From: Pelomonas sp. Root1217
Lineage (GTDB): Bacteria > Pseudomonadota > Gammaproteobacteria > Burkholderiales > Burkholderiaceae_C
Assembly (NCBI RefSeq): GCF_001425705.1
Contig: NZ_LMDC01000023.1
Span: 125,463-189,462, forward strand
Reading direction: 5' to 3'
DNA length: 64,000 bases
A model generated the notes under the pieces. It had not been told where the DNA came from and did no database searches. It worked only from the letters and a program-made list of their open reading frames with translations. The position numbers and the translations under genes were made by a program. Positions within the stretch are counted from its first letter, which is position 1. Each line of letters opens with the position of its first letter. Below are positions 26,037 to 36,839 of this stretch, piece after piece.

Positions 26037-26945
26037 AGCCCAACTGGCGCGACGCTACCGCCTGTGCAGCGTCGATCTGCGCGGCGCTGAGGCCCAGGTC
26101 GCGCCCGGCGCGGTTCGCTTCGCCCAGGCTCACCGGATCGCGCCCGCTGAGCTGGCCGAAGATGACGAGCGCCTCCAGATAGCTGCCCCAGGCGCTGAAG
26201 TGGTAGCTGTCGTCGCCCCACACATTGATCTTGCCGGGGGCGATGCCGTCATAGGGTCGCGGTCGGCCACGCCCTCCTGCACCGCCCACAGCGCCGCATC
26301 GCCCACCGGCAGCACGCCGGCAATGCACGAGGCGCGCGCCATGGCCTGCGCATAGGCCGCATGCAGGCCGCCCTGCGTGGCCTCCAGCGTCTTGCCGGCC
26401 CAGCGGCCGCCAGGCATGCGGTAGACCTGGTCGGCGCGCGCCCAGGTCTGCAGCAGGTAGACGCGCGCAGCCAGGTTCACGCCGTGCACCGCCGCTTCCA
26501 GCCGTCCAGCCGCGGCAATGAAGGCCGTGGCGTCGCCGGGCCGCTGCGGGCTCAGCGTGCTGTATTCCTGCAGCACGACGATGTCCCCGGGCCGACTGGC
26601 GATCAGCGCGCGCTTGTCGTTGAAGTGGACCTGCAGTGTCTGTCCGCTGAGCAGCTCGCTCACCACGTCGACATACAGCCCGACGTCATCGGCGAGCTGC
26701 TTGAACAGCCCCGGCACGCCGCCATAGCCCGTGCCGTTCAGATCCGTCACGCGCGCCGCGTTGTAGTGCAGCACCGGCGGCACATGGCCGTGCAGGAAGC
26801 TGTTGCCGACGAAGAGCACGCGCTGCGGCGCCTATGCGGTCGCCGGCGGCAGCGGCGTGCGGTCGCAGGCGACACCCGCCGATGCAGTGCCCATTGCAGC
26901 GGCAACCAGCAAAGCCAGGGGCAGAAAGATGCGGGCGCGGCTCAT
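25996..26945 (-). pseudogene. Decayed SGNH-type hydrolase gene (nonsense + frameshift)
   Basis: Three pieces on the minus strand join into one protein. The first is a signal peptide starting at ATG 26945 ([19 protein letters not shown]). It reaches an in-frame TAG at 26837-26835. The same frame then continues [16 protein letters not shown], the GNSF block of SGNH/DUF4886-like esterases. Near 26254 the reading must shift one base to continue as PYDGIAPGKINVWGDDSYHFSAWGSYLEALVIFG, which holds the catalytic Asp-x-x-His (DSYH). A missing C in a CCC run would explain the shift, and CAG to TAG would explain the stop. Two lesions argue for real decay rather than one sequencing error. Confidence 0.7.
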
Positions 26946-27049
26946 CCTGCGAAGTATGGCCGCGCGCAGGCGTGCAGGAAGTTGTCCTACAGGTGCGGCC
27001 GCCATTTCGACGCATGGTTAGGGGCCTCACGTCAGCAAGGAGGTCGTTC

Positions 27050-29653
<2,604 letters not shown>

Positions 29654-29821
29654 CCTCGGTCGCTCAGTCCCAAGCGGGCCATCGAGATCACCGGGGAGTT
29701 GGCCCAGTTGATCGAACGGATCAACGCCAGGCCGCGCGAGCGTCTGAGCGCCTGGTTGATTCAGCGTGACGACGGCAAGCCGCTCGACACGTTTGAGAAG
29801 ATTGCCGTTTTGCGTCAATGA
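29654..29821 (+). pseudogene. Tyrosine-integrase remnant (internal/C-terminal piece)
   Basis: Immediately after the uvrA2 stop and in the same frame is a 55-codon stretch without a start. It reads PKRAIEITGELAQLIERINA, then LSAWLIQRDDGKPL, and ends at TGA 29819-29821. This resembles the segment of phage-type tyrosine integrases between the catalytic Arg and the HxxR box (IEITGELAxLIERI ... DEDGxPL). The catalytic residues themselves are missing. It lies on the 3' side of tRNA-Phe, where such integrases insert, so it is read as scar tissue of an old element. Confidence 0.6.
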
Positions 29822-29880
29822 CGACACGAATACTGAGTGCACGTCACTGCGTCGAAAGCGGCACCACTCGCCAAGTGCTT

Positions 29881-30105
29881 CTAAGCACTGCGCTTCATGG
29901 CCTGCCAACCCTTCGCGCATTCACCCGCCTCTGCACCAATTCGCTCCAAAGCGTTTGACAGCTCTGTCGCATCGTTCAGGTAGCGGGCCTCTGTCGCCCA
30001 GATCGAACCAGACTGGACGATTCCGAGCAGACCAGCGGAAGTTGTGTAGTGAAACAGCTCTCCCGTCGGCTGCTCGGAGTACAGCTCCCGCAGCAACTCT
30101 TGCAT
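29881..30105 (-). pseudogene. DUF2971-like N-terminal fragment
   Basis: 74 codons beginning MQELLRELYSEQPTGELFHYTTSAGLLGIVQ, then GSIWATEARYLNDATEL. This is the N-terminal signature of DUF2971 proteins (YHYTS..L..I..G.LW.T...YLND), which are normally 250-300 residues and are common in mobile islands. The frame ends at 29881 soon after the signature, so about three quarters of the domain is gone. A TACAAT -10-like box lies about 45 bases upstream. Expression of a working protein is unlikely. Confidence 0.6.
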
Positions 30106-30157
30106 CTGTCCACTCCCTGCGTCCCGCCGTTTGTAGATGGGTAGCCCGATTGTAGAA

Positions 30158-30188
30158 AAGCCCCGGGTAGACGAACTACGCGGGGCTT
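30158..30188 (-). terminator. Hairpin followed by TTTCT, minus strand
   Basis: AAGCCCCG (30158-30165) pairs with CGGGGCTT (30181-30188). On the minus strand the stem is followed by TTTCT, giving a plausible intrinsic terminator between tRNA-Phe and the DUF2971 fragment. The same right arm can instead pair with GCCCCGCG at 30222-30229, a competing fold. Confidence 0.4.
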
Positions 30189-30247
30189 GCTCTAAGTGCT
30201 TGTAGCTTCGGCGAAGTCTATGCCCCGCGACGACAGGCGGAATGCTC

Positions 30248-30355
30248 GGGATCGGTCGGACCGATCCCTCGGCCTCGCTGGGCGCTCGGCCCGTGGCCGC
30301 AGGCCACGTCCAAGGCAGTCCACCGGACTGCCTTGAGCGAACCACTCGGTGGTTC
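30248..30355. repeat. String of tandem hairpins beside tRNA-Phe
   Basis: Perfect stems occur in a row. GGGATCGG/CCGATCCC is at 30248-30268, CGTGGCC/GGCCACG at 30292-30308, AAGGCAGTCC/GGACTGCCTT at 30312-30334, and GAACCAC/GTGGTTC at 30339-30355. No convincing coding sequence fills 30106-30380, so this gap is made mostly of foldable DNA. It may be an intergenic repeat cluster or a structured part of the old integrated element. Confidence 0.5.
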
Positions 30356-30381
30356 TCATCCGCCCCAGACCCCCAAACGTA

Positions 30382-30405
30382 AACGGCACCCCGAAGGGTG
30401 CCGTT
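30382..30405 (-). terminator. tRNA-Phe terminator
   Basis: AACGGCACCC (30382-30391) and GGGTGCCGTT (30396-30405) form a 10-base-pair perfect stem. On the minus strand the loop is TTCG and the stem is followed by TACGTTTG. It lies 7 bases beyond the CCA end of tRNA-Phe and is a strong intrinsic-terminator candidate for that transcript. Confidence 0.8.
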
Positions 30406-30411
30406 CTTGTC

Positions 30412-30487
30412 TGGTGGCCTGGGGCGGAATCGAACCACCGACACGCGGATTTTCAATCCGCTGCTCTACCAACTGAGCTACCAGGCC
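30412..30487 (-). tRNA. tRNA-Phe (anticodon GAA)
   Basis: A full cloverleaf on the minus strand. The acceptor stem GGCCTGG pairs with CCAGGCC, the D-arm is AGCTCAGTTGGTAGAGC, the anticodon stem-loop is GCGGATTGAAAATCCGC with GAA, and the T-arm contains GGTTCGATTCC. The discriminator A and CCA are encoded. A TACAGT -10-like box lies upstream at 30538-30533 and a hairpin terminator follows. The 3' end faces the region with the integrase and DUF2971 remnants, the normal insertion side for tRNA-targeting elements. Confidence 0.96.
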
Positions 30488-30564
30488 TTGATCTGCTTCC
30501 CGAATGGCTGGCGCCGTTCAGCGAAGTCCGCGACTGTAGCACAGGCTGCGTGGCTTTTGCTACG

Positions 30565-31260
30565 TCAGCCGCCGCTGCCGCGCTTGTTGCGGCTCAGGTC
30601 GACGCCCAGCTGCTTGAGCTTGCGGTAGAGGTGGGTGCGCTCCAGGCCGGTCTTCTCGGCGACGCGGGTCATGGAGCCGTTTTCCTTGGCGAGGTGGAAC
30701 TCGAAGTAGCTCTTCTCGAAGGCGTCGCGGGCCTCGCGCAGCGGGCGGTCGAGCTCGAAGCTCTGCTCGGACGCCAGCGCGTTGCCCGGCATATGGCTGT
30801 TGCCCGCGAGGCTCGTGGGTGCCGCCTGCATCGGGCTCATCTCTGGGCGGGCATAGCTGACCATGCCGACCGCAGCCGGCGCGGGGCGCGGCGGGGCCGT
30901 CTTGACCAGCGCCTGCTCGACGGCCCGCAGCAGTTTCTGCAGCGTGATCGGCTTCTCGAGGAAGGCAATGGCGCCGAACTTGGTGGCCTCCACCGCCGTG
31001 TCGATGGTGCCGTGGCCGCTCATCATGATGACGGGCATGGTCAGCACGCCGGCGCTGCCCCATTCCTTGAGCAGCGTCACGCCGTCGACGTCGGGCATCC
31101 AGATGTCGAGCAGCACGAGATCCGGGCGCATGCGTTCACGCACCGCCCGCGCCTGGGTGGCGTTCTCGGCAAGCTCAATGGTGTGTCCCTCGTCGCTGAG
31201 GATCTCGGACAACAGGGCACGGATGCCCAGTTCGTCGTCGACAACAAGAATCGTGGCCAT
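30565..31260 (-). CDS. NtrX-like response regulator, short form without AAA+ domain
   Basis: 231 residues. The receiver domain (1-120) has phospho-acceptor Asp52 (LVLLDIWMPD), the acidic pair DD8-9 and Lys in FLEKPIT. After a linker of about 65 residues comes a C-terminal Fis-type HTH (LREARDAFEKSYFEFHL, GSMTRVAEKTGLERTHLYRKLKQLG). Canonical NtrX has a sigma54-interacting AAA+ domain between these parts. It is absent here, as in many Burkholderiales. The protein therefore probably binds DNA without activating sigma54 directly. It is encoded 6 bases after its partner kinase gene. Confidence 0.87.
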   Translation of the reverse strand: MATILVVDDELGIRALLSEILSDEGHTIELAENATQARAVRERMRPDLVLLDIWMPDVDGVTLLKEWGSAGVLTMPVIMMSGHGTIDTAVEATKFGAIAFLEKPITLQKLLRAVEQALVKTAPPRPAPAAVGMVSYARPEMSPMQAAPTSLAGNSHMPGNALASEQSFELDRPLREARDAFEKSYFEFHLAKENGSMTRVAEKTGLERTHLYRKLKQLGVDLSRNKRGSGG

Positions 31261-31266
31261 GAATCC

Positions 31267-33555
31267 TTAGGTCTTGGCAGCCTGTGCACCGGGCTCGGTG
31301 GCAGGTGCCAGATTCGAAAATGATAGCGAAACTTGCGCGCCAGTCACGACAGCCTCCTGACTGCCGTCCGGGGGAGAACCCGCATCGGAAGCCGGATGCA
31401 GGTTGCGCAAGGAGATGCGGGCGCCGTGTTCGTCGGCAATTTTCTTCACGACGGCCAGGCCCAGGCCGGTGCCCTTGGCCTTGGTTGTCACATAAGGTTC
31501 GAAGGCGCGCTTGAGCACCTTCTCGGCAAAACCGGGGCCGTTGTCAACGATGTGCAGGCGTACCGAACGCGGCGTGCCGCCCTCGGTCACGGAGAGCGAG
31601 GAGCGCACGGCCACATGGCCATCGGGGCGCTCGTGCACGGCGTCCAGCGCGTTCTGCACAAGGTTGTGGATGACTTGGCGCAACTGGCTGGCGTCACCCT
31701 TGATGAGGGGCAGGTTGGACGCCAGATCGGCGGCCAGGCGACCCTTCTCCTGTGGCTCGGCGTAGAGGCTGAGCACCTCATGGATCAGCTCGTTCAGGTC
31801 CAGGGGTTTGAGCTGGGCCGACGGCAGGCGGGCGTAGTCGCGGAACTCGTTGACGAGCTGCTTCATGGCCTGCACCTGGTTGACGATGGTGGCCACCGAG
31901 CGCACGAGCATCGCCTGGTCGGCGCCTTCGAGCTTGGCTTCGAGCTTGTGCTGCATGCGCTCGGCCGAGAGCTGGATGGGCGTCAGCGGGTTCTTGATTT
32001 CGTGGGCGAGGCGGCGCGCGACTTCGCTCCAGGCGGCCGAGCGCTGGGCCGAGACCACCTCGGAGATGTCGTCGAAGACAACGAGGCGCGCGGCCTGCGG
32101 CAGCGGTGCACCGCGCACCAGCAGCGTCAGCGGGTCCTGCTTGGGGTCGAGCTTGAGCTCGAAGGAGTCCTGCCAAAGCTCGCGATCCATGTCGCGCTCG
32201 CCGCTGTCGCGGCCGAGATGCTGCTCGAAGCGCTGGTCCAGCGCCGCTGAGAACTCGGCCAGCGGCGCCAGGTCGGCCAGCGGGCGGCCGATGTAGGCAG
32301 ACAGCGGCAGGCGCAGGATGCGCGTCGCACCGGGGTTGACGGTTTCGAGGTGGCCGTCGGCGTCGATGACGAGGACGCCCGCGGTCAGGTTGTCGAGAAT
32401 GGTCTGAAGGTGGGTACGGGCGGCGTCCAGTTCGACCACGGTGTGCGACACCTGCGCGCGCGCGTCGGCCAGCTGGCCGGTCATGTCGGCGAAGGAGCGT
32501 GTCAGGCCGCCGAGTTCATCGCGCGAGGCGAGCACGGGGCGCACAGACAGGTCGCCCTGCGCCACCAGGCGCATGCCGTCGGCCAGCATCAGCAGCGGCC
32601 GCGCCAGCTGGTTGCCCAGCGTCACGGCCAGCAGCAGGGCCGCGAAGGTGGCCAGGATGAGCACCAGCGTCAGCGTGCCCAGGTACATGCGGCGCAGGCC
32701 GACGCGCTCCAGCGAGCGCTGCTGGTATTCGGCGTTGGCCGTCTGCACGGCCAGGGCATTGGTCAGCATGCTGGCCGGGATGCGCTGGATGACCATCAGG
32801 TAGCGCTCGCCCAGCCCCAGGCGCAGCTCGGTGTTGGGCAGCAGGGCCAACGTGCGGATCTGGGCGCCACCCTGCAGGGCCGCGGTCTCGTCTTCCATGC
32901 CTTCGAGCTGGCTGGCCACGTTGCCGCCGCGCGCCTGGCGCAGCATCGTGCTGCTGGGGCGGTCGGGCGTCAGCTGGCGGGTGTCGCCACCGCTTTCCAG
33001 CAGGATCTGGCCGTTGCCGCCTACCAGGGCGACGGTGCGGGCGCCAAGCTTGTCGCGCACGCGCTCCAGCCCGAGCAGCTGCGGCGTGTTGCTCTCCGCG
33101 AGCTGATCCGCGGCGTCGCGCGTCTTGATGCCGAGGTCGGTCACCATCGCATCCAGCGTGCCGCGGCCGAGGTTGAGACCGGCCTCGAGCGCGCTGGCCA
33201 GGCGCACGTCGAACCAGGTCTCGATGCTGCGGTTCACGAACTGGTAGGAGACGGTGTAGATCATCACGCCGGGCACGATGCCCACCAGCGCAAAGATGCC
33301 CGCCAGTTTCAGCAGCAGCCGGCTGCCGAAACGCCCGCGGCGCACGCGCACGACCAGGCGCACTGCGGCCGTCAGGATGACCAGGGTCAGCACCGCGGCA
33401 ACGGCGACGTTGACCCAGTAGAGCCAGTTGTAGTGGCGCTCGAAGAAGCCGCGTTCCGAGGTCGTGCCGACGATCAGCACGAAGGCCAGCACGCCGGCCA
33501 CGCCCGTGAGGGTCACCAGCGTGATGACCCAGCCCCATCGAGCGACCTTGGTCAT
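31267..33555 (-). CDS. ntrY: Nitrogen-regulation-type sensor histidine kinase NtrY
   Basis: A 762-residue membrane kinase. Two N-terminal helices, then a third (LLLKLAGIFALVGIVPGVMIYTVSYQF), precede a periplasmic sensor region, another membrane helix, a HAMP domain (LARPLLMLADGMRLVAQGDLS), a PAS domain (ILDNLTAGVLVIDADGHLETVN), and HisKA with the phospho-His in RRLAHEIKNPLTPIQLSAER. The HATPase_c boxes are HNLVQNALDAV, DNGPGF and GTGLGLAVVKKI. It phosphorylates the NtrX-like protein and links to nitrogen or redox status. It overlaps the DUF4390 gene by 4 bases. Confidence 0.92.
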   Translation of the reverse strand: MTKVARWGWVITLVTLTGVAGVLAFVLIVGTTSERGFFERHYNWLYWVNVAVAAVLTLVILTAAVRLVVRVRRGRFGSRLLLKLAGIFALVGIVPGVMIYTVSYQFVNRSIETWFDVRLASALEAGLNLGRGTLDAMVTDLGIKTRDAADQLAESNTPQLLGLERVRDKLGARTVALVGGNGQILLESGGDTRQLTPDRPSSTMLRQARGGNVASQLEGMEDETAALQGGAQIRTLALLPNTELRLGLGERYLMVIQRIPASMLTNALAVQTANAEYQQRSLERVGLRRMYLGTLTLVLILATFAALLLAVTLGNQLARPLLMLADGMRLVAQGDLSVRPVLASRDELGGLTRSFADMTGQLADARAQVSHTVVELDAARTHLQTILDNLTAGVLVIDADGHLETVNPGATRILRLPLSAYIGRPLADLAPLAEFSAALDQRFEQHLGRDSGERDMDRELWQDSFELKLDPKQDPLTLLVRGAPLPQAARLVVFDDISEVVSAQRSAAWSEVARRLAHEIKNPLTPIQLSAERMQHKLEAKLEGADQAMLVRSVATIVNQVQAMKQLVNEFRDYARLPSAQLKPLDLNELIHEVLSLYAEPQEKGRLAADLASNLPLIKGDASQLRQVIHNLVQNALDAVHERPDGHVAVRSSLSVTEGGTPRSVRLHIVDNGPGFAEKVLKRAFEPYVTTKAKGTGLGLAVVKKIADEHGARISLRNLHPASDAGSPPDGSQEAVVTGAQVSLSFSNLAPATEPGAQAAKT

Positions 33556-34115
33556 TTCAAGCTGAAGTCAGGCGCGAAGTTGCGCTTTTGCTCGATGCTG
33601 AGCGCAAAGCCCGACTGCAAGCCACCGAGTTGCATGAGACGCGGCAGCTGGCTGATGTCGAGCCGGTAACTGAACTCGAGGTAGTAGCTGCCGCTGTCTT
33701 CGATGTCCTTGGGCTCGGCGATATGCCAGGCGCTCTGGCCGCGCAGCAAGGTCAGCGCATCGTCCAGCCCCGTGAAGCTCTGATGCAGGCCGCCCGTGGA
33801 GACGCGGTACTGCCTCGTCAGCGAATCCCAGGACAGGCGCCAGGTGCGCTCCGCCCGGGCGACGCGGGCGTCGCGCCAGTACCAGCGGTTGCGCAGCACG
33901 GTGGCTTCAACGACGAAGTACAGGGGCACCCCCTTGTGCAGCGCGTCTTCGGCGGCGTGGCTGAGCTCGAAATGAGTCGTGAAGCTGAGATCAAGGCCGT
34001 CGTCGGCGCGGCGCGTGGCCAGTTGGGACAGCTCGATGCCGTCTGCCCGCGCCGGCCCGGGGGTCAGGGCAAGCAGCACGGCAAAAAAGGCGGCGATGGC
34101 GATCCGGGCGAACAA
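33552..34115 (-). CDS. DUF4390 domain-containing exported protein
   Basis: 187 residues with a signal peptide (AIAAFFAVLLALTPGPARA, cleavage near 24). The body begins DGIELSQLATRRADDGLDLSFTTHFELS, typical of DUF4390, a betaproteobacterial family always found between rsmB and ntrY. The function is unknown; a periplasmic partner of NtrY is an attractive guess from conserved order. The start appears to be TTG at 34115, since no ATG or GTG lies upstream of the signal peptide. The stop overlaps the ntrY ATG. Confidence 0.83.
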   Translation of the reverse strand: MFARIAIAAFFAVLLALTPGPARADGIELSQLATRRADDGLDLSFTTHFELSHAAEDALHKGVPLYFVVEATVLRNRWYWRDARVARAERTWRLSWDSLTRQYRVSTGGLHQSFTGLDDALTLLRGQSAWHIAEPKDIEDSGSYYLEFSYRLDISQLPRLMQLGGLQSGFALSIEQKRNFAPDFSLK

Positions 34116-34116
34116 A

Positions 34117-35445
34117 TCAGGGCTTGGTCAGCAGGGCGTAGAAGAAGCCGTCCAGGGGCGGCAACAGTTGCAGGCCATTGTCAGCCAGGGGCAGCAGGTG
34201 ACCCGTGAACCCGGGCACGGCATGGGACTTGGCGTCAGTTTGGCGTTGCAAAAACGCGTCGAGCTGGGCCTGACCTTCGGCACGGAAGACAGAGCAGGTG
34301 GCGTACACGAGGCGGCCGCCCGGCGCGAGCAGCGGCCACAGCGCGTCCAGCAGCTCGGCCTGGATGCGGGCCAGGGCGGTGATGTCATCGGGCCGGCGCA
34401 GCCAGCGCACGTCGGGGTGGCGGCGCACGATGCCGGAGGCACTGCAGGGGGCATCGAGCAGGATGGCATCGAAGGGCTGGCCGTCCCACCAGGTGGCTGG
34501 CTGGCGGGCGTCGGCGGCCTTCAGCGTCGCCTGCTGTTGCAGGCGGTTGAGGTTGTCCTGTACGCGGGTCAGGCGGGTCGCGTCGGCGTCCAGGGCGGTC
34601 AGCTGCAGGTCGGGCTGCAATTCGAGCAGATGGGCCGTCTTGCCGCCCGGTGCGGCGCAGGCATCCAGTACCCGCGCACCCGGCTTGAGGCCTGCGCCGA
34701 CGACGAGCGGAGCGGCGAGCTGGGCGGCCGCGTCCTGCACGGACACCAGCCCCTCGGCAAAACCGGGCAGGGCCGACACGGGCACGGGCTTGTCCAGCAC
34801 GACGGCCTGGGGCGCGGGGGCGCCCAGGGCCCGTGCCGCGATGCCGGCGGCCGCCAGGCGCTTCACGTAGTCATCCGCCGTGGCGCGCTGGGCGTGCACC
34901 CGCAGCGTCATCGGCGGGGGGCGGTTGTTGGCGGCCAGGATGGCCTGCCACTGGGCCGGCCAGTCCAGCCGCAGTTTCTCGACCCACCAGGCCGGGTGGT
35001 TGAAGGCACCCAGCGGGCTGCGCTCGGCGGCGGTGACGATGGCGCCGCGTTCGCGCAGAAAGCGGCGCAGCACGGCGTTGATGAAGGCCGCGCTGGCCGG
35101 CGCGCGCTGCTTGGCGGCCTTGACGGCCTGGTCGACCAGGGTGTGATCGGTGTAGGCCGGTTCGGGGTCGGGCCAGAGCAGGGCCAGCGAAGTCAGCAGC
35201 AACGCGTCGACACGCGCCGGCGGTGCCTTGGGCGCAAGCTGCTGGCGGGCCGCCTCGGCGGCGCCCAGCCGGCGCAGTGCCGTGAAGGCCAGGGCCTGGG
35301 TGCCGGGGCGCAGGTCGGCGGGCACGCGGCCCAGCAACTCGGTCAGGGATTTGCCCTCGCGCACGCCCTGGACAGCATCGGCAGCCTGGGACAGCAGCCG
35401 ATGCAGGGGGGCCGACATCGAGCCGGCTTGGGGGCTTTGGGACAT
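34117..35445 (-). CDS. rsmB: 16S rRNA (cytosine(967)-C(5))-methyltransferase RsmB
   Basis: 442 residues. The N-terminal NusB-like RNA-binding domain (about 15-150) is followed by a SAM-dependent m5C methyltransferase domain. SAM motif I is in VLDACAAPGGKTAHLLEL. The two catalytic cysteine motifs are ILLDAPCSASGIVRRHPD and LVYATCSVFRAE. It methylates C967 of 16S rRNA in the P-site region. The ATG at 35445 starts the rsmB-DUF4390-ntrY-ntrX operon, divergent from folE with a 43-base gap. Confidence 0.93.
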   Translation of the reverse strand: MSQSPQAGSMSAPLHRLLSQAADAVQGVREGKSLTELLGRVPADLRPGTQALAFTALRRLGAAEAARQQLAPKAPPARVDALLLTSLALLWPDPEPAYTDHTLVDQAVKAAKQRAPASAAFINAVLRRFLRERGAIVTAAERSPLGAFNHPAWWVEKLRLDWPAQWQAILAANNRPPPMTLRVHAQRATADDYVKRLAAAGIAARALGAPAPQAVVLDKPVPVSALPGFAEGLVSVQDAAAQLAAPLVVGAGLKPGARVLDACAAPGGKTAHLLELQPDLQLTALDADATRLTRVQDNLNRLQQQATLKAADARQPATWWDGQPFDAILLDAPCSASGIVRRHPDVRWLRRPDDITALARIQAELLDALWPLLAPGGRLVYATCSVFRAEGQAQLDAFLQRQTDAKSHAVPGFTGHLLPLADNGLQLLPPLDGFFYALLTKP

Positions 35446-35488
35446 CGCGCCAGTGTAGGAGGGGGCTTTGGCCGGAGAATTCGCGCCC

Positions 35489-36184
35489 ATGAATGCACCT
35501 GCCCCCGACGCGCCCGTTTCCGAACGCATCCGCTACCGCCTCGTGTCGGCCAACTGCCGCCACCACGCCAACGACAACATCGCCGCCTACATCGAGCCCG
35601 GTGAACTCGACGCGCTGCAGGCCGAGGTGCAGACCCGCATGCAGGAAGTGCTGAAGAGCCTGGTCATCGACACCGACAGCGACCACAACACGCAGGAAAC
35701 CGCCAAGCGCGTCGCCAAGATGTTCGTGCGCGAGGTGTTTGCCGGCCGCTACGCGCAGGCGCCCGCGGTGACCGAATTCCCCAACATCAGCCGCCTCAAC
35801 GAGCTGATGATCGTCGGGCCTATCACCGTGCGCAGTGCCTGCTCCCATCACCTCTGCCCCATCATCGGCAAGGTGTGGATCGGCATCATGCCCAACGAGC
35901 ATTCCAACCTGATCGGCCTGTCGAAGTACGTGCGCCTGACTGACTGGATCATGAGCCGCCCGCAGATCCAGGAAGAGGCCGTGATCATGCTGGCCGACGA
36001 ACTTCAGGCCCGCGTGCGGCCCGACGGCCTGGCCGTCGTCATGGAGGCCGACCACTTCTGCATGCATTGGCGCGGCGTCAAGGACATCGAGGCCGCGATG
36101 ACCAACAGCGTCATGCGCGGTGCCTTCCTGACGGACGCCAACCTGCGGCGGGAATTCCTGTCGCTGATGCCAAAGAAATCGTGA
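35489..36184 (+). CDS. folE: GTP cyclohydrolase I FolE
   Basis: A 231-residue enzyme that converts GTP to 7,8-dihydroneopterin triphosphate, the first step of folate/tetrahydropterin synthesis. The zinc and active-site segment reads VRSACSHHLCPIIGKVWIG (Cys118, His120/121). Later motifs are MPNEHSNLIGLSKYVR and the second zinc Cys in EADHFCMHWRGVK. The ATG at 35489 follows the rsmB promoter region. A structured repeat element begins 23 bases after the stop. Confidence 0.92.
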   Translation: MNAPAPDAPVSERIRYRLVSANCRHHANDNIAAYIEPGELDALQAEVQTRMQEVLKSLVIDTDSDHNTQETAKRVAKMFVREVFAGRYAQAPAVTEFPNISRLNELMIVGPITVRSACSHHLCPIIGKVWIGIMPNEHSNLIGLSKYVRLTDWIMSRPQIQEEAVIMLADELQARVRPDGLAVVMEADHFCMHWRGVKDIEAAMTNSVMRGAFLTDANLRREFLSLMPKKS

Positions 36185-36206
36185 ACCCCTCGCCCAGTCT
36201 CTCCCT

Positions 36207-36320
36207 GCTGAACGCAGGCGCGCCTGATCGGTCCCCCAAGGGGACGCCGATGCTCGCGGCATCGAGCCGCGAGCACATCGCCTAACGGGCCGGCTTGGGA
36301 GCGGCCCGGCGCTCGGCCCA
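36207..36320 (+). repeat. Structured repeat element, copy A
   Basis: A 114-base element matching copy B at 53232-53343. It consists of successive hairpins: AGGCGCGCCT; GTCCCC/GGGGAC; the long stem TGCTCGCGGC/GCCGCGAGCA around loop ATCGA; then GGGCCG/CGGCCC and a conserved GCGCTCGGCCCA end. Relative to copy B, three pairs of the long stem change on both sides (C-G to T-A, G-C to C-G, C-G to G-C) while the loop is unchanged. Structure is therefore conserved. It lies after folE in a convergent gap. Confidence 0.75.
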
Positions 36321-36333
36321 AAACCATTCAGGA

Positions 36334-36810
36334 CTATGGCAGGAGCCCGGCGACGTCGTCCCAGGCTTCCGGCGCGATGCGCCCGGCATGCCGCGCGACG
36401 ACCGCGCCCTTGACGTCGATGACCAGGGTCAGCGGCACGGTGGCGGGCGCTGCCAATGGCGCGCTGAAGGTCAGGTCACCTGCCCACAACGCCGGCATCG
36501 GCGGCCCGTTCTTCTCGATCTGCTTGAGCGTCTGCAGATAGGCCAATGCATTCGCCCGTTCACGATCCGTGCTGATCAGCACCAGCTCGAAGGGCTTGCC
36601 GCGCCAGCCGGCCGCATTGGCGCGCAGCTCGGGCATCTTCTGGATGCAGGGGGTGCAGTCGGTGTTCCAGAAGAACAGCATGACGACCTTGCCACGCAGC
36701 GCCTCCAGGCTGAAGCGCTGGCCGTCCAGCGTGTTGCCGTTCAGCCGCGCCGGTTGGGCGGCGGCCGACAGGCTGATGAAGAACAAGAAGGCGGTGATGA
36801 GCGGGCGCAT
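36334..36810 (-). CDS. TlpA-like thiol-disulfide oxidoreductase
   Basis: 158 residues with a signal peptide (about 1-19, PLITAFLFFISLSAAAQ). The thioredoxin-like domain has LDGQRFSLEALRGKVVMLFFWNTDCTPC (redox Cys52 and Cys55) and the cis-Pro segment ATVPLTLVID. It is periplasmic, probably reducing disulfides, for example in cytochrome c maturation. It is convergent to folE with the structured repeat between them. It is 29 bases downstream of the lemA stop, so co-transcription with queC-lemA is possible. Confidence 0.85.
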   Translation of the reverse strand: MRPLITAFLFFISLSAAAQPARLNGNTLDGQRFSLEALRGKVVMLFFWNTDCTPCIQKMPELRANAAGWRGKPFELVLISTDRERANALAYLQTLKQIEKNGPPMPALWAGDLTFSAPLAAPATVPLTLVIDVKGAVVARHAGRIAPEAWDDVAGLLP

Positions 36811-36839
36811 GCCGCTCAGTCGGGCCAGCCCGTCAAACC

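Noticed and set aside
30349..31323. Long plus-strand open frame across tRNA-Phe and the NtrX-like gene
   Set aside because: Its first part is the complement of tRNA-Phe and the rest is antisense to a clear response regulator.
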